Source of the DNA: Pseudomonas sp. ACM7
GTDB taxonomy: Bacteria; Pseudomonadota; Gammaproteobacteria; Pseudomonadales; Pseudomonadaceae
Length of the DNA stretch: 64,000 nucleotides
Assembly (NCBI RefSeq): GCF_004136015.1
Contig: NZ_CP024866.1
Coordinates: 5,367,969-5,431,968 of the forward strand
Direction: 5' to 3'
Shown here: one piece after another, positions 9,736 to 18,207 of the stretch
Position numbering within the stretch: the stretch's first letter is position 1
Layout of the letters: the number at the start of each line of letters is the position of its first letter
Made by a program: the position numbers and the translations under genes
Notes under the pieces: model-generated
The model's input: only the letters and a program-made list of their open reading frames with translations
Database searches by the model: none
What the model was told of the DNA's origin: nothing

Positions 9736-10398
9736 CTATTTGGCTTCTGGCCAAAACCGCTCCCCACCCCCCGGCGCCTCCGTCCAGGCCTGCAACGACC
9801 GTGTCGGCAAATCGAAATAATCGCGCGTACGCGCATACCCATGCCCACCCATCCGGCCAATCGCATCCAGCCCCAACTGATCGATATACAAGGTTTTCGG
9901 GTCGATCAATTCATCCCGCACATGGGCCATCAGCACTTCGCCAAAGATGATCTCCCGTGACTGCCCGATGGACAGCGCCATCATCCTTCGGCACTCCAAC
10001 GCGACCGGAGCTTCGCCAATCCGTGGGCATTTGACCGTGGTCCCGGGAATGGCAGTAAGGCCCGCAGCAGTCAGTTCGTCGAAACCGGGGGCGAACGGCA
10101 CGGCGCAGACGTTCATGGCTTCCACCAGGGCATCGCTGACGATGTTCACGGTGAATTCCTGATTGAGCTGGATATTGCGCGTGGTGTCCTTGGGGCTTTG
10201 GTCGCCGTAGTTTTCCACGCCCAACGCGAGGATCGGCGGGTCGGCCGAGAGGGCGTTGAAGAAGCTGAAGGGCGCTGCGTTGATCCGACCTTCGCCGTCG
10301 ATGGTGGTGACCAGGGCAATCGGCCGTGGCACCACGCTACCGATCAGAATCTTGTATTTGTCTCGCGGGCTCAATTGGCTGAAGTCGAAGCTTTGCAT
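9736..10398 (-). CDS. Flavin reductase-like (FMN-binding split-barrel) protein
   Basis: A 220-residue protein of the flavin-reductase-like domain family. Typical features are the N-terminal VVPRPIALVTTIDGEGRINAAPFSFFNALSADPP block that holds the flavin, TVNIVSD, and a C-terminal HGYARTRDYFDL. Such proteins bind FMN and either reduce it or use it in oxidoreduction. It is the last gene of the catabolic cluster, 12 bases after the amidohydrolase stop, so it is probably co-transcribed. A role supplying reduced flavin to a monooxygenase is possible, but no monooxygenase gene is in this cluster. Confidence 0.85.
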   Translation of the reverse strand: MQSFDFSQLSPRDKYKILIGSVVPRPIALVTTIDGEGRINAAPFSFFNALSADPPILALGVENYGDQSPKDTTRNIQLNQEFTVNIVSDALVEAMNVCAVPFAPGFDELTAAGLTAIPGTTVKCPRIGEAPVALECRRMMALSIGQSREIIFGEVLMAHVRDELIDPKTLYIDQLGLDAIGRMGGHGYARTRDYFDLPTRSLQAWTEAPGGGERFWPEAK

Positions 10399-10410
10399 GG
10401 GCAGAATTCT

Positions 10411-11898
10411 CTAAAGAAGGGGATCAATCGCGCTCAGCGGCGCGCGTGCGCTGTAGTCGTCAGCGAACGGGATGGCCGGTTTGAACAGGTCTTTCCAGTC
10501 CGGTTGGCCGCAGGCCCGGTCGCTGTGGCTGCGCATCAGTTTTTCGAATTGTTGTTGGGCCTGGCGTTGCAGGGCGGGGTAGTCGACGCCTTGAACCTGA
10601 CCGTCTTGCATCACGCAGCGGCCGTCGATGTAGCTGGCGATGCAGTCGTCACCGCGCCCGGCCAATACCAGGTTTTTCAGTGGGTCGAACAGCGGCCCCA
10701 AATGCAGGCCGCGAAGACTGAACACGGTGATGTCGGCCTTGGCGCCCGGTGCCAAACGGCCCAGATCATCGCGACCCAGGGCCTTGGCGCCGCCGAGGGT
10801 GGCGGCGTTGTACAAATCCAGGGTGCTGGTGAGCAAGTTCCCGCCCTCCATCAATCGCGCGATGTTGAGACCCTGGCGCATGTTTTCCAGCAAATCCGCC
10901 GGCCAGGTGTCGGTGCCCAGGGCGAAATTGATGCCCTTGGCCCGATAGCGACCGAAAGAGTTCAGTACCTCACCGTCACGGGCAAACACCACCGGGCAAT
11001 GCACCAGACTCGTGCCGCCATCCACCACGCGTTGCAGATCGTCATCGCCTGAGGTGTAGATGCCGTGTGGCAGCAGACTGCGCGGGGTCAGCAGGTCCAG
11101 TTGCTGCAACCAACCCAGCGGCGAAGTACCGCGCAGTTGCTCGACCATCGCCACCTCACCGAGCCCCTGGCAACAATGCAAACGCATCGGCGCGTTCAGC
11201 TCCAGGCTGAGCGCGGCGGTGCGTAGCAGCAGGGCCGGGGTGCAGGTCTGGATGCGATCCGGCAGCAGCGCGCCGCGAATCAAACCCTCGTGCGCGCCGT
11301 CGAAATCATGGAAAAACCTGACAGCGGCATCGAGCCCGGCCATGCCTCGCGCTTCATCCCAGTGATGCCCGAGGGTTCCATCGGCGCGCCAGTAACTCAT
11401 GCCGCTCATGTAGCAGGGGCCGAGGTAAGTCCGCAGCCCCAACTCGGCCGCCACACCGGCCACCGCAGAAAATTCGTCGTAGGTTTCGGCCCACTCGCGG
11501 TAATACATCGAGGTGATCGGCATGGCGGTGGTGATGCCGTTGCGGATCAACTGAGTGAAGGCGTAGCGGTATTTGAAAACTTCTTCATCAGGGCTGTAAC
11601 TCTCCTGCGGACCGCTCGCCAGGTAGTCCCCGGACCACATCCGGCCCATGTCGCGTTCATCGCCGTTGTCCAGCGTCAGCACCGTCGAATCAAGATCCCC
11701 GAGCGCATCCAGATCGATGAAGCCCGGGCCGATCAACGCGTTGCCGTAATCGATCCACTGATCCACCGGCCCCGGATAATCGCGCCCGACAAACACGATG
11801 CGCGAACCTTCGAACACCACTTCGCCGTCGCGCCACAGCACATGCTGGGTGCCGTCGAACCCGACCACGCAACTGGCTTTCAATCCAATCCTTTTCAC
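10411..11898 (-). CDS. Amidohydrolase-superfamily deaminase/chlorohydrolase-like protein with altered first metal motif
   Basis: A 495-residue member of the TrzN/AtzA/cytosine-deaminase branch by overall layout: an N-terminal beta-sandwich (EVVFEGSRIVFVG), a TIM barrel, and a C-terminal GRLAPGAKADITVFSL. Metal-ligand positions can be seen at His241 (LHCCQG), His278 (PHGIYT) and Asp330 (GTDTWP). However, the strand-1 HxH that normally follows the proline-glycine is replaced by GPGFIDLDAL (Asp62, Asp64). It overlaps the upstream cytosine-deaminase-like gene by 4 bases. The position in an operon with an importer suggests hydrolytic deamination or dechlorination of an imported nitrogen heterocycle; the substrate is unknown. 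Confidence 0.82.
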   Translation of the reverse strand: MKRIGLKASCVVGFDGTQHVLWRDGEVVFEGSRIVFVGRDYPGPVDQWIDYGNALIGPGFIDLDALGDLDSTVLTLDNGDERDMGRMWSGDYLASGPQESYSPDEEVFKYRYAFTQLIRNGITTAMPITSMYYREWAETYDEFSAVAGVAAELGLRTYLGPCYMSGMSYWRADGTLGHHWDEARGMAGLDAAVRFFHDFDGAHEGLIRGALLPDRIQTCTPALLLRTAALSLELNAPMRLHCCQGLGEVAMVEQLRGTSPLGWLQQLDLLTPRSLLPHGIYTSGDDDLQRVVDGGTSLVHCPVVFARDGEVLNSFGRYRAKGINFALGTDTWPADLLENMRQGLNIARLMEGGNLLTSTLDLYNAATLGGAKALGRDDLGRLAPGAKADITVFSLRGLHLGPLFDPLKNLVLAGRGDDCIASYIDGRCVMQDGQVQGVDYPALQRQAQQQFEKLMRSHSDRACGQPDWKDLFKPAIPFADDYSARAPLSAIDPLL

Positions 11899-13091
11899 AA
11901 GCGACTTTCCAGCAGTCGGCCACCGGAGGCGATCAACTCACCACAGCGATAAACCTGCCGCACCGGTCGCGACACCACCGCCTCACCCAGCGTCTGCACC
12001 GGCATCAGCAGAAAGTCCGCTGGCGCACCGATCTGCACTCCATAACCTTCACAGCCCAACGCCCGAGCACCATTCACCGTCGCTGCTTCGAACGCCGCCG
12101 CCAGTTCATCGTCCTTGTTCAAGTCGAAACGAAACGCCAGCAGCATCGCCCGTTCCAGCATGTCGCCATTGCCCATGGGCGACCAGGCATCACGAATGCC
12201 GTCCGAACCCAGGCACACGTTCACCCCGGTCTCACGAAGGGCGAGGAACGGTGGCACCGCGCAATCGGCCGGTGCCGAACTCATCAGGGAAATGCCCAAG
12301 GCCGCCAAACGCTCGGCCACCGGTTTGACCTGACTCCACGGCAACATCCCAAGGCAGTAGGCGTGGCTGATCATCACCCGACCCTGACGCCCGAAGCGTT
12401 CGGTGTAGTCGGCGATCAGTGCGATCTGCCACAGGCCCAGTTCGCCCTTGTCGTGCAGGTGAATGTCGACGCCACGCTTGAATTCACTGGCCAGCTTAAA
12501 CACGAAGTCGAGCTGGGCGATCGGGTCGTTGTCGATGCCGCACGGGTCGAGGCCGCCGACATTTTCCACGCCCAGGGCCATGGCTTCGCGCATCAGTTCG
12601 GCGGTGCCGGGGCGGCTGATCAGGCCGGTTTGCGGGAACACCACCAGTTGCAGGTCGATCAGGTCGCGGTAACTTTCGCGCAACTGTTGCATGGCCTCGA
12701 CATGGCGCAGGCCGAATTCCGGGTCGATGTCGACGTGACAACGCATCGTCAGCGAGCCACGGGCGATGCAGTTTTCCAGCAGGGCGCCAGCGCGTTGAGC
12801 GATGGGCGCGTTGACTTCACGCAGCACGCGGCGCTCGTTGGCGATGTAGTCCTTGAGCGTCGGGCCGGCGCTGTTCGCACGCCAGGGTTGGCCCCAGAGG
12901 GTTTTGTCGAGGTGGACGTGGCTTTCAACCAGGGCAGGGGTGAGGAGCTGGTTTTGGCCGTCGATGTCGGTGGTGGTGAGGGCCGTGGCCGATGCCGGGC
13001 GGCGTTGCTTGAACAGGCCGTTTTCGATCAGCAGGTCTTCGGCGGTGGAGCCGTAGGGGCGCACGTTGCGTAGCCAGCGGGGTTGAGTCAT
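11895..13091 (-). CDS. Cytosine-deaminase-like amidohydrolase
   Basis: A 398-residue CodA-type amidohydrolase with a complete metal site: His58 and His60 (ESHVHLDK), His211/His213 with Glu217 (HLHDKGE), His243 (ISHAYCLG) and Asp297 (CLGSDGIRD). The ESHVHLDK form is typical of bacterial cytosine deaminase and related pyrimidine or N-substituted deaminases. It sits between the ABC importer genes and a second amidohydrolase, which suggests stepwise breakdown of an imported nitrogen ring compound. The 183-base gap to the binding-protein gene upstream contains a REP-type repeat, so transcript levels may drop before this gene. Confidence 0.88.
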   Translation of the reverse strand: MTQPRWLRNVRPYGSTAEDLLIENGLFKQRRPASATALTTTDIDGQNQLLTPALVESHVHLDKTLWGQPWRANSAGPTLKDYIANERRVLREVNAPIAQRAGALLENCIARGSLTMRCHVDIDPEFGLRHVEAMQQLRESYRDLIDLQLVVFPQTGLISRPGTAELMREAMALGVENVGGLDPCGIDNDPIAQLDFVFKLASEFKRGVDIHLHDKGELGLWQIALIADYTERFGRQGRVMISHAYCLGMLPWSQVKPVAERLAALGISLMSSAPADCAVPPFLALRETGVNVCLGSDGIRDAWSPMGNGDMLERAMLLAFRFDLNKDDELAAAFEAATVNGARALGCEGYGVQIGAPADFLLMPVQTLGEAVVSRPVRQVYRCGELIASGGRLLESRL

Positions 13092-13154
13092 TGCATACCT
13101 CTTTTTCAGAATTTAGAGCATCGGTGCCTGTGCTGGCCTCATCGTCGGAACGCC

Positions 13155-13248
13155 GCCCGGAGCAAGCTCGCTCCCACAGTGGTTTTGTGTTGAACATGGA
13201 ATGTGTGAACAACCCAATACCCTGTAGGAGCGAGCTTGCTCGCGATGG
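13155..13248. repeat. Repeat family A, inverted pair
   Basis: GGAGCAAGCTCGCTCCCACAG (13160-13180) and CTGTAGGAGCGAGCTTGCTCGCGATGG (13222-13248) are inverted copies of the GTGGGAGCGAGCTTGCTCGCGA unit. They lie inside the presumed catabolic operon, between the deaminase and binding-protein genes, where they could attenuate or stabilise the transcript. Confidence 0.8.
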
Positions 13249-13274
13249 CCGCGACTCGGTTTAAAGCCAGCCAA

Positions 13275-14327
13275 TCAACCCTTGAGCTTCGACCAGATCC
13301 GGTCCTGCAGCTCACGCGCCTTGTTGCTGCACTCTTTCTCCGGGCGCAAGCGCGAGGCGAACTCATCGGGCATATTGATCGCGTCCATCACCCGCCATTT
13401 GGCGTCGATCAGTTTGTCGCTCTGGATACCGTTGTCGTAGGCGATGGCGTTGGACACGGCGGCGGCGTTTTCCGGTTTCATCATCCAGTCGATAAAGATC
13501 TTCGCGTTGCCGGGGTGCGGGGCGCTTTTCGGTACGGCGAAGTTGTCCTGGAACATCGCCAGGCCTTCGCGCGGGTACACGTACTTGATGGTGCTTTTTT
13601 GCAACGTGGCCCGGGCGGTGGAACCGTTCCAGTTCTGCATCATGATCACTTCACCGGAGGCCATGCGGTCGACGGTGTTGTCCGAGCTGTACATCTTCAA
13701 GTGCGGTTTCTGTTTTTGCAGTAGCTCCAGAATGCGCTTGGCGTCCTGCGGGTTTTCGCTGCATTCGTCGACGTTCAGGTAATGGCTGGCGGCGTTGATC
13801 ACACTGCTGGAGGTGTCGAGGGCGGCGAGTTGGCCTTCGAGTTCCTTGCGCGGTTCGAAGAACTCTTTCCACGAATCGTCCAGCTTGCCGCCGGGCACCC
13901 GTGCGCTGTCATAGGAAAACCCGGTGGTGCCCCACAGGTACGGGGCGGAGAACTTGCGACCGGGGTCGAAACTCGGATCACGGAACGCCGGTTTGACGTA
14001 CTGGAAGTTGGGCAGGGTCGACGCGTCGATTTGCAGTAGCAGGTTCTGGTTGATCAACGTGCGCATGATCGACTGCGATGGCACGATCACGTCGTACGCC
14101 GCGCCGCCGGCCTGCAACTTGGCCAGCAGGGTTTCGTTGCTGTCGTAGCCGTCCATGGTGACCTTGATCCCGGTCTCCTTTTCGAACTTGGCCAGCAGTT
14201 CCACCGGGTAATAGTCGGTCCAGTTGTAGAAGAACAATTCCTTGGGTTCGGCGGCCTGGGTGTTGAACGCCGTGAAGCAACTCAGGGCCAGACCGGCGAC
14301 AGCGAAACGCATGCTTTTGATGTTCAT
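13275..14327 (-). CDS. Polyamine-type ABC transporter substrate-binding protein (PotF/PotD family)
   Basis: A 350-residue periplasmic protein. The N-terminus MNIKSMRFAVAGLALSCFTA has a signal peptide with a likely cut after QAA. The mature start KELFFYNWTDYYPVELLAKF is the classic spermidine/putrescine-binding PotD/PotF beginning, followed by GYDSNETLLAKLQAGG and YDVIVPS. ATG 14327 gives a clean signal peptide, and longer starts do not. The substrate need not be a polyamine: the operon also encodes deaminase-type amidohydrolases, so a nitrogenous catabolite is plausible. It stands 37 bases downstream of the permease gene. Confidence 0.9.
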   Translation of the reverse strand: MNIKSMRFAVAGLALSCFTAFNTQAAEPKELFFYNWTDYYPVELLAKFEKETGIKVTMDGYDSNETLLAKLQAGGAAYDVIVPSQSIMRTLINQNLLLQIDASTLPNFQYVKPAFRDPSFDPGRKFSAPYLWGTTGFSYDSARVPGGKLDDSWKEFFEPRKELEGQLAALDTSSSVINAASHYLNVDECSENPQDAKRILELLQKQKPHLKMYSSDNTVDRMASGEVIMMQNWNGSTARATLQKSTIKYVYPREGLAMFQDNFAVPKSAPHPGNAKIFIDWMMKPENAAAVSNAIAYDNGIQSDKLIDAKWRVMDAINMPDEFASRLRPEKECSNKARELQDRIWSKLKG

Positions 14328-14364
14328 AGATGTACGCTCCAGAAGTACCACGAAGGACAAAGGC

Positions 14365-15153
14365 TCATTGGTTTTTGCCGCGCTGTCCCAGCCAGAAGGC
14401 CAGTACCACCAGCACGATGGAAATCACCAGCATCAGGGTCGAGATCGCGTTGATCTCCGGCGTGACACCGGACTTGATCGCCGAGAAGATGTACACCGGC
14501 AACGTCGTCGAACCGGGTCCGGCAACGAAGAAGGTCATGATGAAATCGTCGAGGCTGACCACGAACGCCAGCACCGAACCGGACAACACTGCCGGCCACA
14601 GCAGCGGCAGCGTCACTCGACGAAATACTTGCCACGGGTTGGCGTACAAATCGTTCGCCGCCTCCAGCAAGCTCTTGTCGAGGTCATTGAGCCGTGCACG
14701 GATCGGCAGGTAGGCGAAAGGAATGCAGAAGCCGATGTGCGCAACAATCACCGTCAGCAAACCGAGCTTGATCCCCAGCGCCATGAACAGCAGCAGAGTG
14801 GCCACGGCGGTGACGATCTCCGGCAGGATCAGCGGCAGGTTGATCCCGCCCTCGACCATCTTCTGTCCATAGAACGGCCGGTACGTCGCCAGCGCTGCGA
14901 GCAACGCAATGGCCGTGGCGCAGACTGTGGCGATGCCGGCGACGATGATCGAGTTCAGCGCGGCGGTCTGGATCGACGGGTTGGCCAGAATCCTTCCGTA
15001 CCAGGCGAACGAGAACTCGGTCCACACCGTCGCCGAACGGTTGGCGTTGAAGCTGTGGGCGATCAGCACGAAGATCGGCACGTACAGATAGGCCAGGATC
15101 AACAGGCTGACTTCCCGGGTCAGGGGCAGTTTTTTCAGGTGCAGGGCGATCAT
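14365..15153 (-). CDS. ABC transporter permease, PotC/PotI type
   Basis: A 262-residue inner-membrane permease with about six hydrophobic segments and the cytoplasmic coupling motif EAANDLYANPWQVFRRVTLP (EAA loop), as in PotC/PotI. N-terminal VSLLILAYLYVPIFVLIAHSFN is the first membrane segment. Its start overlaps the end of the PotH-like gene by 4 bases. It forms the translocation channel with that protein and is driven by the PotA/G-type ATPase encoded first in the operon. Confidence 0.92.
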   Translation of the reverse strand: MIALHLKKLPLTREVSLLILAYLYVPIFVLIAHSFNANRSATVWTEFSFAWYGRILANPSIQTAALNSIIVAGIATVCATAIALLAALATYRPFYGQKMVEGGINLPLILPEIVTAVATLLLFMALGIKLGLLTVIVAHIGFCIPFAYLPIRARLNDLDKSLLEAANDLYANPWQVFRRVTLPLLWPAVLSGSVLAFVVSLDDFIMTFFVAGPGSTTLPVYIFSAIKSGVTPEINAISTLMLVISIVLVVLAFWLGQRGKNQ

Positions 15154-16067
15154 GCGGTGGCTCCCCGATGCAGGGTTTTAGCGGTGCTGCGGCTATAAAG
15201 GGCGTAAAGCACCAGGGACAGCAGCAGAATTCCCAGCAGCAGGAACGACAGCGAACTGCCCAGCGGCCAGTTACGCGCGGTGCCGAACTGTTGCTGGATC
15301 AGGTTGCCGATCATCAGCGTCTTGCCGCCGCCGAGAATCGCCGGGGTGATGAAGGCACCGAGGCTCGGCACGAACACCAGCAGCGCGCCGGCAATCACGC
15401 CGGGCATCGACAGCGGCAGGATGATCCGCCGCAACGCGTGCCAGCGATTGGCACCGAGGTCGTAAGCCGCTTCCACCAGGCGCCAGTCGAGTTTTTCCAG
15501 GGTCGAGTAGATCGGCAAAATCATGAACGGCAGGAAGCTGTAAACCAGCCCGACGCTGACCGCGAAGTCGTTGTAGAGCAGGGTGATGCCGCCCGCCTGC
15601 GGGAACAGCGCATTAATGCTTTGGGCGACCCAGCCGTGTTCGCGCAGGATGATCAGCCAGGCGTAGTTGCGGATCAGCAGGTTGGTCCAGAACGGAATGG
15701 TGATCAGCAACACCATGAGGTTGCGCCGACGTGGTGTCAGGCTCGACATCCACAAGGCCACCGGGAAGCCGAACAGGAAACACAGCAACGTGGTGCCACC
15801 GGCCTGGAACACCGAGCGCAACAGCGCCTGGGCATAGACCCAGTTCAGTTCCAGTTCACCGTCGAAACCTTCCTGGAAAAACAGCTGCACGTAGCTTTGC
15901 AATTGCCAGTTGGCCTGCCAGTCGACGCCGCCATACACATTGCGCGGCAACAGGCTGATGTAGCCCATGATGCCGAGCGGAATGGCGATCAGCGCCAGCA
16001 AAGTCAGAACCACCGGGCTGAGCAACAGCGCACGGTTGAGGGCGGGAGAAGTGCTGCTGACGCTCAT
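15150..16067 (-). CDS. ABC transporter permease, PotB/PotH type
   Basis: A 305-residue inner-membrane permease. It has an N-terminal membrane segment (VVLTLLALIAIPLGIMGYISLL), a large periplasmic loop and the EAA-type loop EAAYDLGANRWHALRRIILPLSMPG. This is the larger partner of the PotC-like permease, as in polyamine importers. It follows the ATPase gene after 1 base and overlaps the next gene, so all three are translated as a unit. Confidence 0.92.
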   Translation of the reverse strand: MSVSSTSPALNRALLLSPVVLTLLALIAIPLGIMGYISLLPRNVYGGVDWQANWQLQSYVQLFFQEGFDGELELNWVYAQALLRSVFQAGGTTLLCFLFGFPVALWMSSLTPRRRNLMVLLITIPFWTNLLIRNYAWLIILREHGWVAQSINALFPQAGGITLLYNDFAVSVGLVYSFLPFMILPIYSTLEKLDWRLVEAAYDLGANRWHALRRIILPLSMPGVIAGALLVFVPSLGAFITPAILGGGKTLMIGNLIQQQFGTARNWPLGSSLSFLLLGILLLSLVLYALYSRSTAKTLHRGATA

Positions 16068-16068
16068 C

Positions 16069-17154
16069 TCAGGCCTCCATCAACAGGCAGGCGTGGGGCG
16101 GCAGGTTGACCGCGATGCGATCGCCGACCACCCGGCCGCGGTTCAGGCCTTCGTTGTTCTCGCGTAGCATGACCTTGATGTCGTTGTTCAACCGGCACTG
16201 GTAAAGGGTCGCGGTGCCGACATACAACACCGCTTCAATCACGCCGCGCAGGTGATGCGGTTGCGCCGGGTCGACCAATTGCGAACGTTCCGGACGGAAC
16301 GCCAGTTGCACGCTGGCGCCGTCGAAGCCTTGAGCCGGGCAAGGGATTTCCACTGGCATGCCGCTCGGCACGAACAGTTTTTCGTTCTGCTGGCCGCGCT
16401 TGAGGTGACCGGGGAGGAAGTTAATGTCGCCGATAAACTGAGCAACGAAGCGATGCTGCGGCCGTTCGTAGATATCGTTCGGTGTGCCGATTTGCAGGAT
16501 CTTGCCGGCGGACATCACGGCGATGCGGTCGGACAGCGTCAGCGCTTCTTCCTGATCGTGGGTGACGAAAATGAAGGTGATCCCGGCTTCCTTCTGTACG
16601 CGCTTGAGTTCGACCTGCATTTCCTTGCGCAGCTTCAAGTCCAGCGCCGACAGCGGTTCGTCGAGCAACAGCACTTTGGGTTTCGGCGCCAGGGCCCGGG
16701 CCAGGGCTACGCGCTGCTGCTGGCCGCCGGACAGCTCGGCCGGTTTGCGCTGGGCCAGGTGTTGCATTTGCACCAGCGCGAGCATCTCATCGACCCGTTG
16801 CGGGATGAGCTTGCGATCAAGACCCTGCATCTCGAGGCCGAAGGCGATATTCTGCGCGACGCTCATGTGCGGAAACAGCGCGTAGCTCTGGAAGACGGTG
16901 TTGACCCGGCGCTTGAACGGTGGCAAATCATTGACCGGTTCGCCTGCCAGACGAATCTCGCCTTCGCTGACCTGTTCGAAGCCGGCGATGGTCCGCAACA
17001 AAGTGGTCTTGCCGCAGCCGGAAGGGCCGAGCAGGGTGAAGAATTCATTGTCGGCAATGTCGACTGAAACGTTGTCGAGGGCTGGAGCCAGCCCCGGATC
17101 GTCGGAATACCGCTTGGAGACGTTACGCACTTCAATCGCTGTTGGATGACCCAT
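16069..17154 (-). CDS. ABC transporter ATP-binding protein, PotA/PotG type
   Basis: A 361-residue importer ATPase with Walker [10 protein letters not shown], signature [16 protein letters not shown], Walker [13 protein letters not shown] and switch region [10 protein letters not shown]. The C-terminal 120 residues form a TOBE-type domain as in PotA/PotG/MalK proteins. A GAGGAA ribosome-binding site precedes the ATG. It is the promoter-proximal gene of the catabolic operon, and a palindromic site lies about 20 bases upstream of its start, facing the divergent GntR gene. Confidence 0.93.
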   Translation of the reverse strand: MGHPTAIEVRNVSKRYSDDPGLAPALDNVSVDIADNEFFTLLGPSGCGKTTLLRTIAGFEQVSEGEIRLAGEPVNDLPPFKRRVNTVFQSYALFPHMSVAQNIAFGLEMQGLDRKLIPQRVDEMLALVQMQHLAQRKPAELSGGQQQRVALARALAPKPKVLLLDEPLSALDLKLRKEMQVELKRVQKEAGITFIFVTHDQEEALTLSDRIAVMSAGKILQIGTPNDIYERPQHRFVAQFIGDINFLPGHLKRGQQNEKLFVPSGMPVEIPCPAQGFDGASVQLAFRPERSQLVDPAQPHHLRGVIEAVLYVGTATLYQCRLNNDIKVMLRENNEGLNRGRVVGDRIAVNLPPHACLLMEA

Positions 17155-17174
17155 ATTGGTGCATTCCTCTAATT

Positions 17175-17200
17175 ATTGTATGCAATATCTGGATGCAATC
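17175..17200. promoter_or_regulatory. Putative GntR operator in divergent intergenic region
   Basis: The palindrome ATTG-TATG-CAAT (17175-17186) is followed by a second GGATGCAAT half at 17191-17199. FCD-type GntR regulators commonly bind short T/A-rich palindromes with a GT-N(2-3)-AC core. It lies in the 140-base region between the ABC ATPase gene and the divergent GntR gene, where an operator controlling both would be expected. Confidence 0.45.
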
Positions 17201-17294
17201 TAGAAATAACCGGATTAATCTGCTCGTGCAACCCCCTTTTTCAAAGGCTGCTCATCGCCTGGGGCCGGTTGTTTAGTGCTAAAGGAGTGTTCAG

Positions 17295-17984
17295 ATGACC
17301 GAGAAAAAACTCGAGACCACGGTCGACCGCGTCTACCAAGGGGTTTACGAGGCGATCAGCAAACGTTCATTGCGTCCCGGGATGAAGCTCGGCGAAGCCT
17401 CATTGGCCGAACTTTTTAATGTCAGCCGGACGTCGGTTCGTGCCGCGCTCAAACAGTTGGAGGCCGATGGCCTGGTCACCACCGAGCCCAACAAAGGAGC
17501 GTCGGTGTCGTTGCCCAGTGATGAGGAGATCCGTTCGCTGTTTGAAACGAGGCGCCTGATCGAGATCGGCATCGTCACTGAGCTCTGTCGTCGTCGTGAT
17601 ACTGCCGTGACCCAGGACCTGCGTGATCACCTGTTACTGGAGGATGAAGCGCACCGCAGCGGCGACCATGAACGGTTGATTCATCTGCTTGGCGAGTTCC
17701 ACATCAAGCTCGCGCAAAGCCTGAACAACCCGGTGTTGCTGGACTGGTTCCGCAAGCTGATTTCCCGCGCCTCGCTGTACGCCGCCGCGCTGGATGACGA
17801 CAGTCATGAAGCCTGCCGCGATGATGAACACCTGCGGTTGATCGAGTTCATCGAAGCGGGCAATCAGAGCGCTGCGATCGAACTGACCTGCATGCATTTG
17901 AATGGTATCGAGAAGGCCATTCTCGACGTCGCCGCCACGTTGAAAACCGGCTACCACCCGCTCAAGCACCTGATCGAGGTTTAG
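17295..17984 (+). CDS. GntR-family transcriptional regulator (FCD domain)
   Basis: A 229-residue regulator. Residues 10-75 form a GntR winged helix (LRPGMKLGEASLAELFNVSRTSVRAALKQLEADGLV), and residues 85-220 are an all-helical FCD effector domain with metal-type histidines (LGEFHIKLAQ and similar). The ribosome-binding site is AAAGGAGTG. Because it is transcribed away from the transporter and amidohydrolase operon, it probably represses that operon until the imported substrate or a product binds. The ligand cannot be told from sequence. Confidence 0.92.
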   Translation: MTEKKLETTVDRVYQGVYEAISKRSLRPGMKLGEASLAELFNVSRTSVRAALKQLEADGLVTTEPNKGASVSLPSDEEIRSLFETRRLIEIGIVTELCRRRDTAVTQDLRDHLLLEDEAHRSGDHERLIHLLGEFHIKLAQSLNNPVLLDWFRKLISRASLYAAALDDDSHEACRDDEHLRLIEFIEAGNQSAAIELTCMHLNGIEKAILDVAATLKTGYHPLKHLIEV

Positions 17985-17995
17985 TCGCGAGATCC

Positions 17996-18141
17996 GTAGC
18001 AGCTGCCGAGCTGCGCGAGGCTGCGTTCGGCTGCGAAGCAGTCGTGAAATCAAACACCTCGGTGTGTCAGGACAAACTCGCATGCAGGGTTTACGACTGC
18101 TTCGCAGCCGAACGCAGCCTCGCAGGCTCGGCAGCTGCTAC
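17996..18141. repeat. Repeat family C, inverted pair
   Basis: GTAGCAGCTGCCGAGCTGCGCGAGGCTGCGTTCGGCTGCGAAGCAGTCGT is mirrored by ACGACTGCTTCGCAGCCGAACGCAGCCTCGCAGGCTCGGCAGCTGCTAC, about 48 pairs around a 45-base centre containing GGTGTGTCAGGA. It follows the GntR stop and probably ends its transcript. Confidence 0.88.
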
Positions 18142-18207
18142 AAGGTTCGTCCGCAGGGCAAACTCCCTCGCCACAAAAGCCTGGATGAGGTGAATTAGCT
18201 AACCTCT

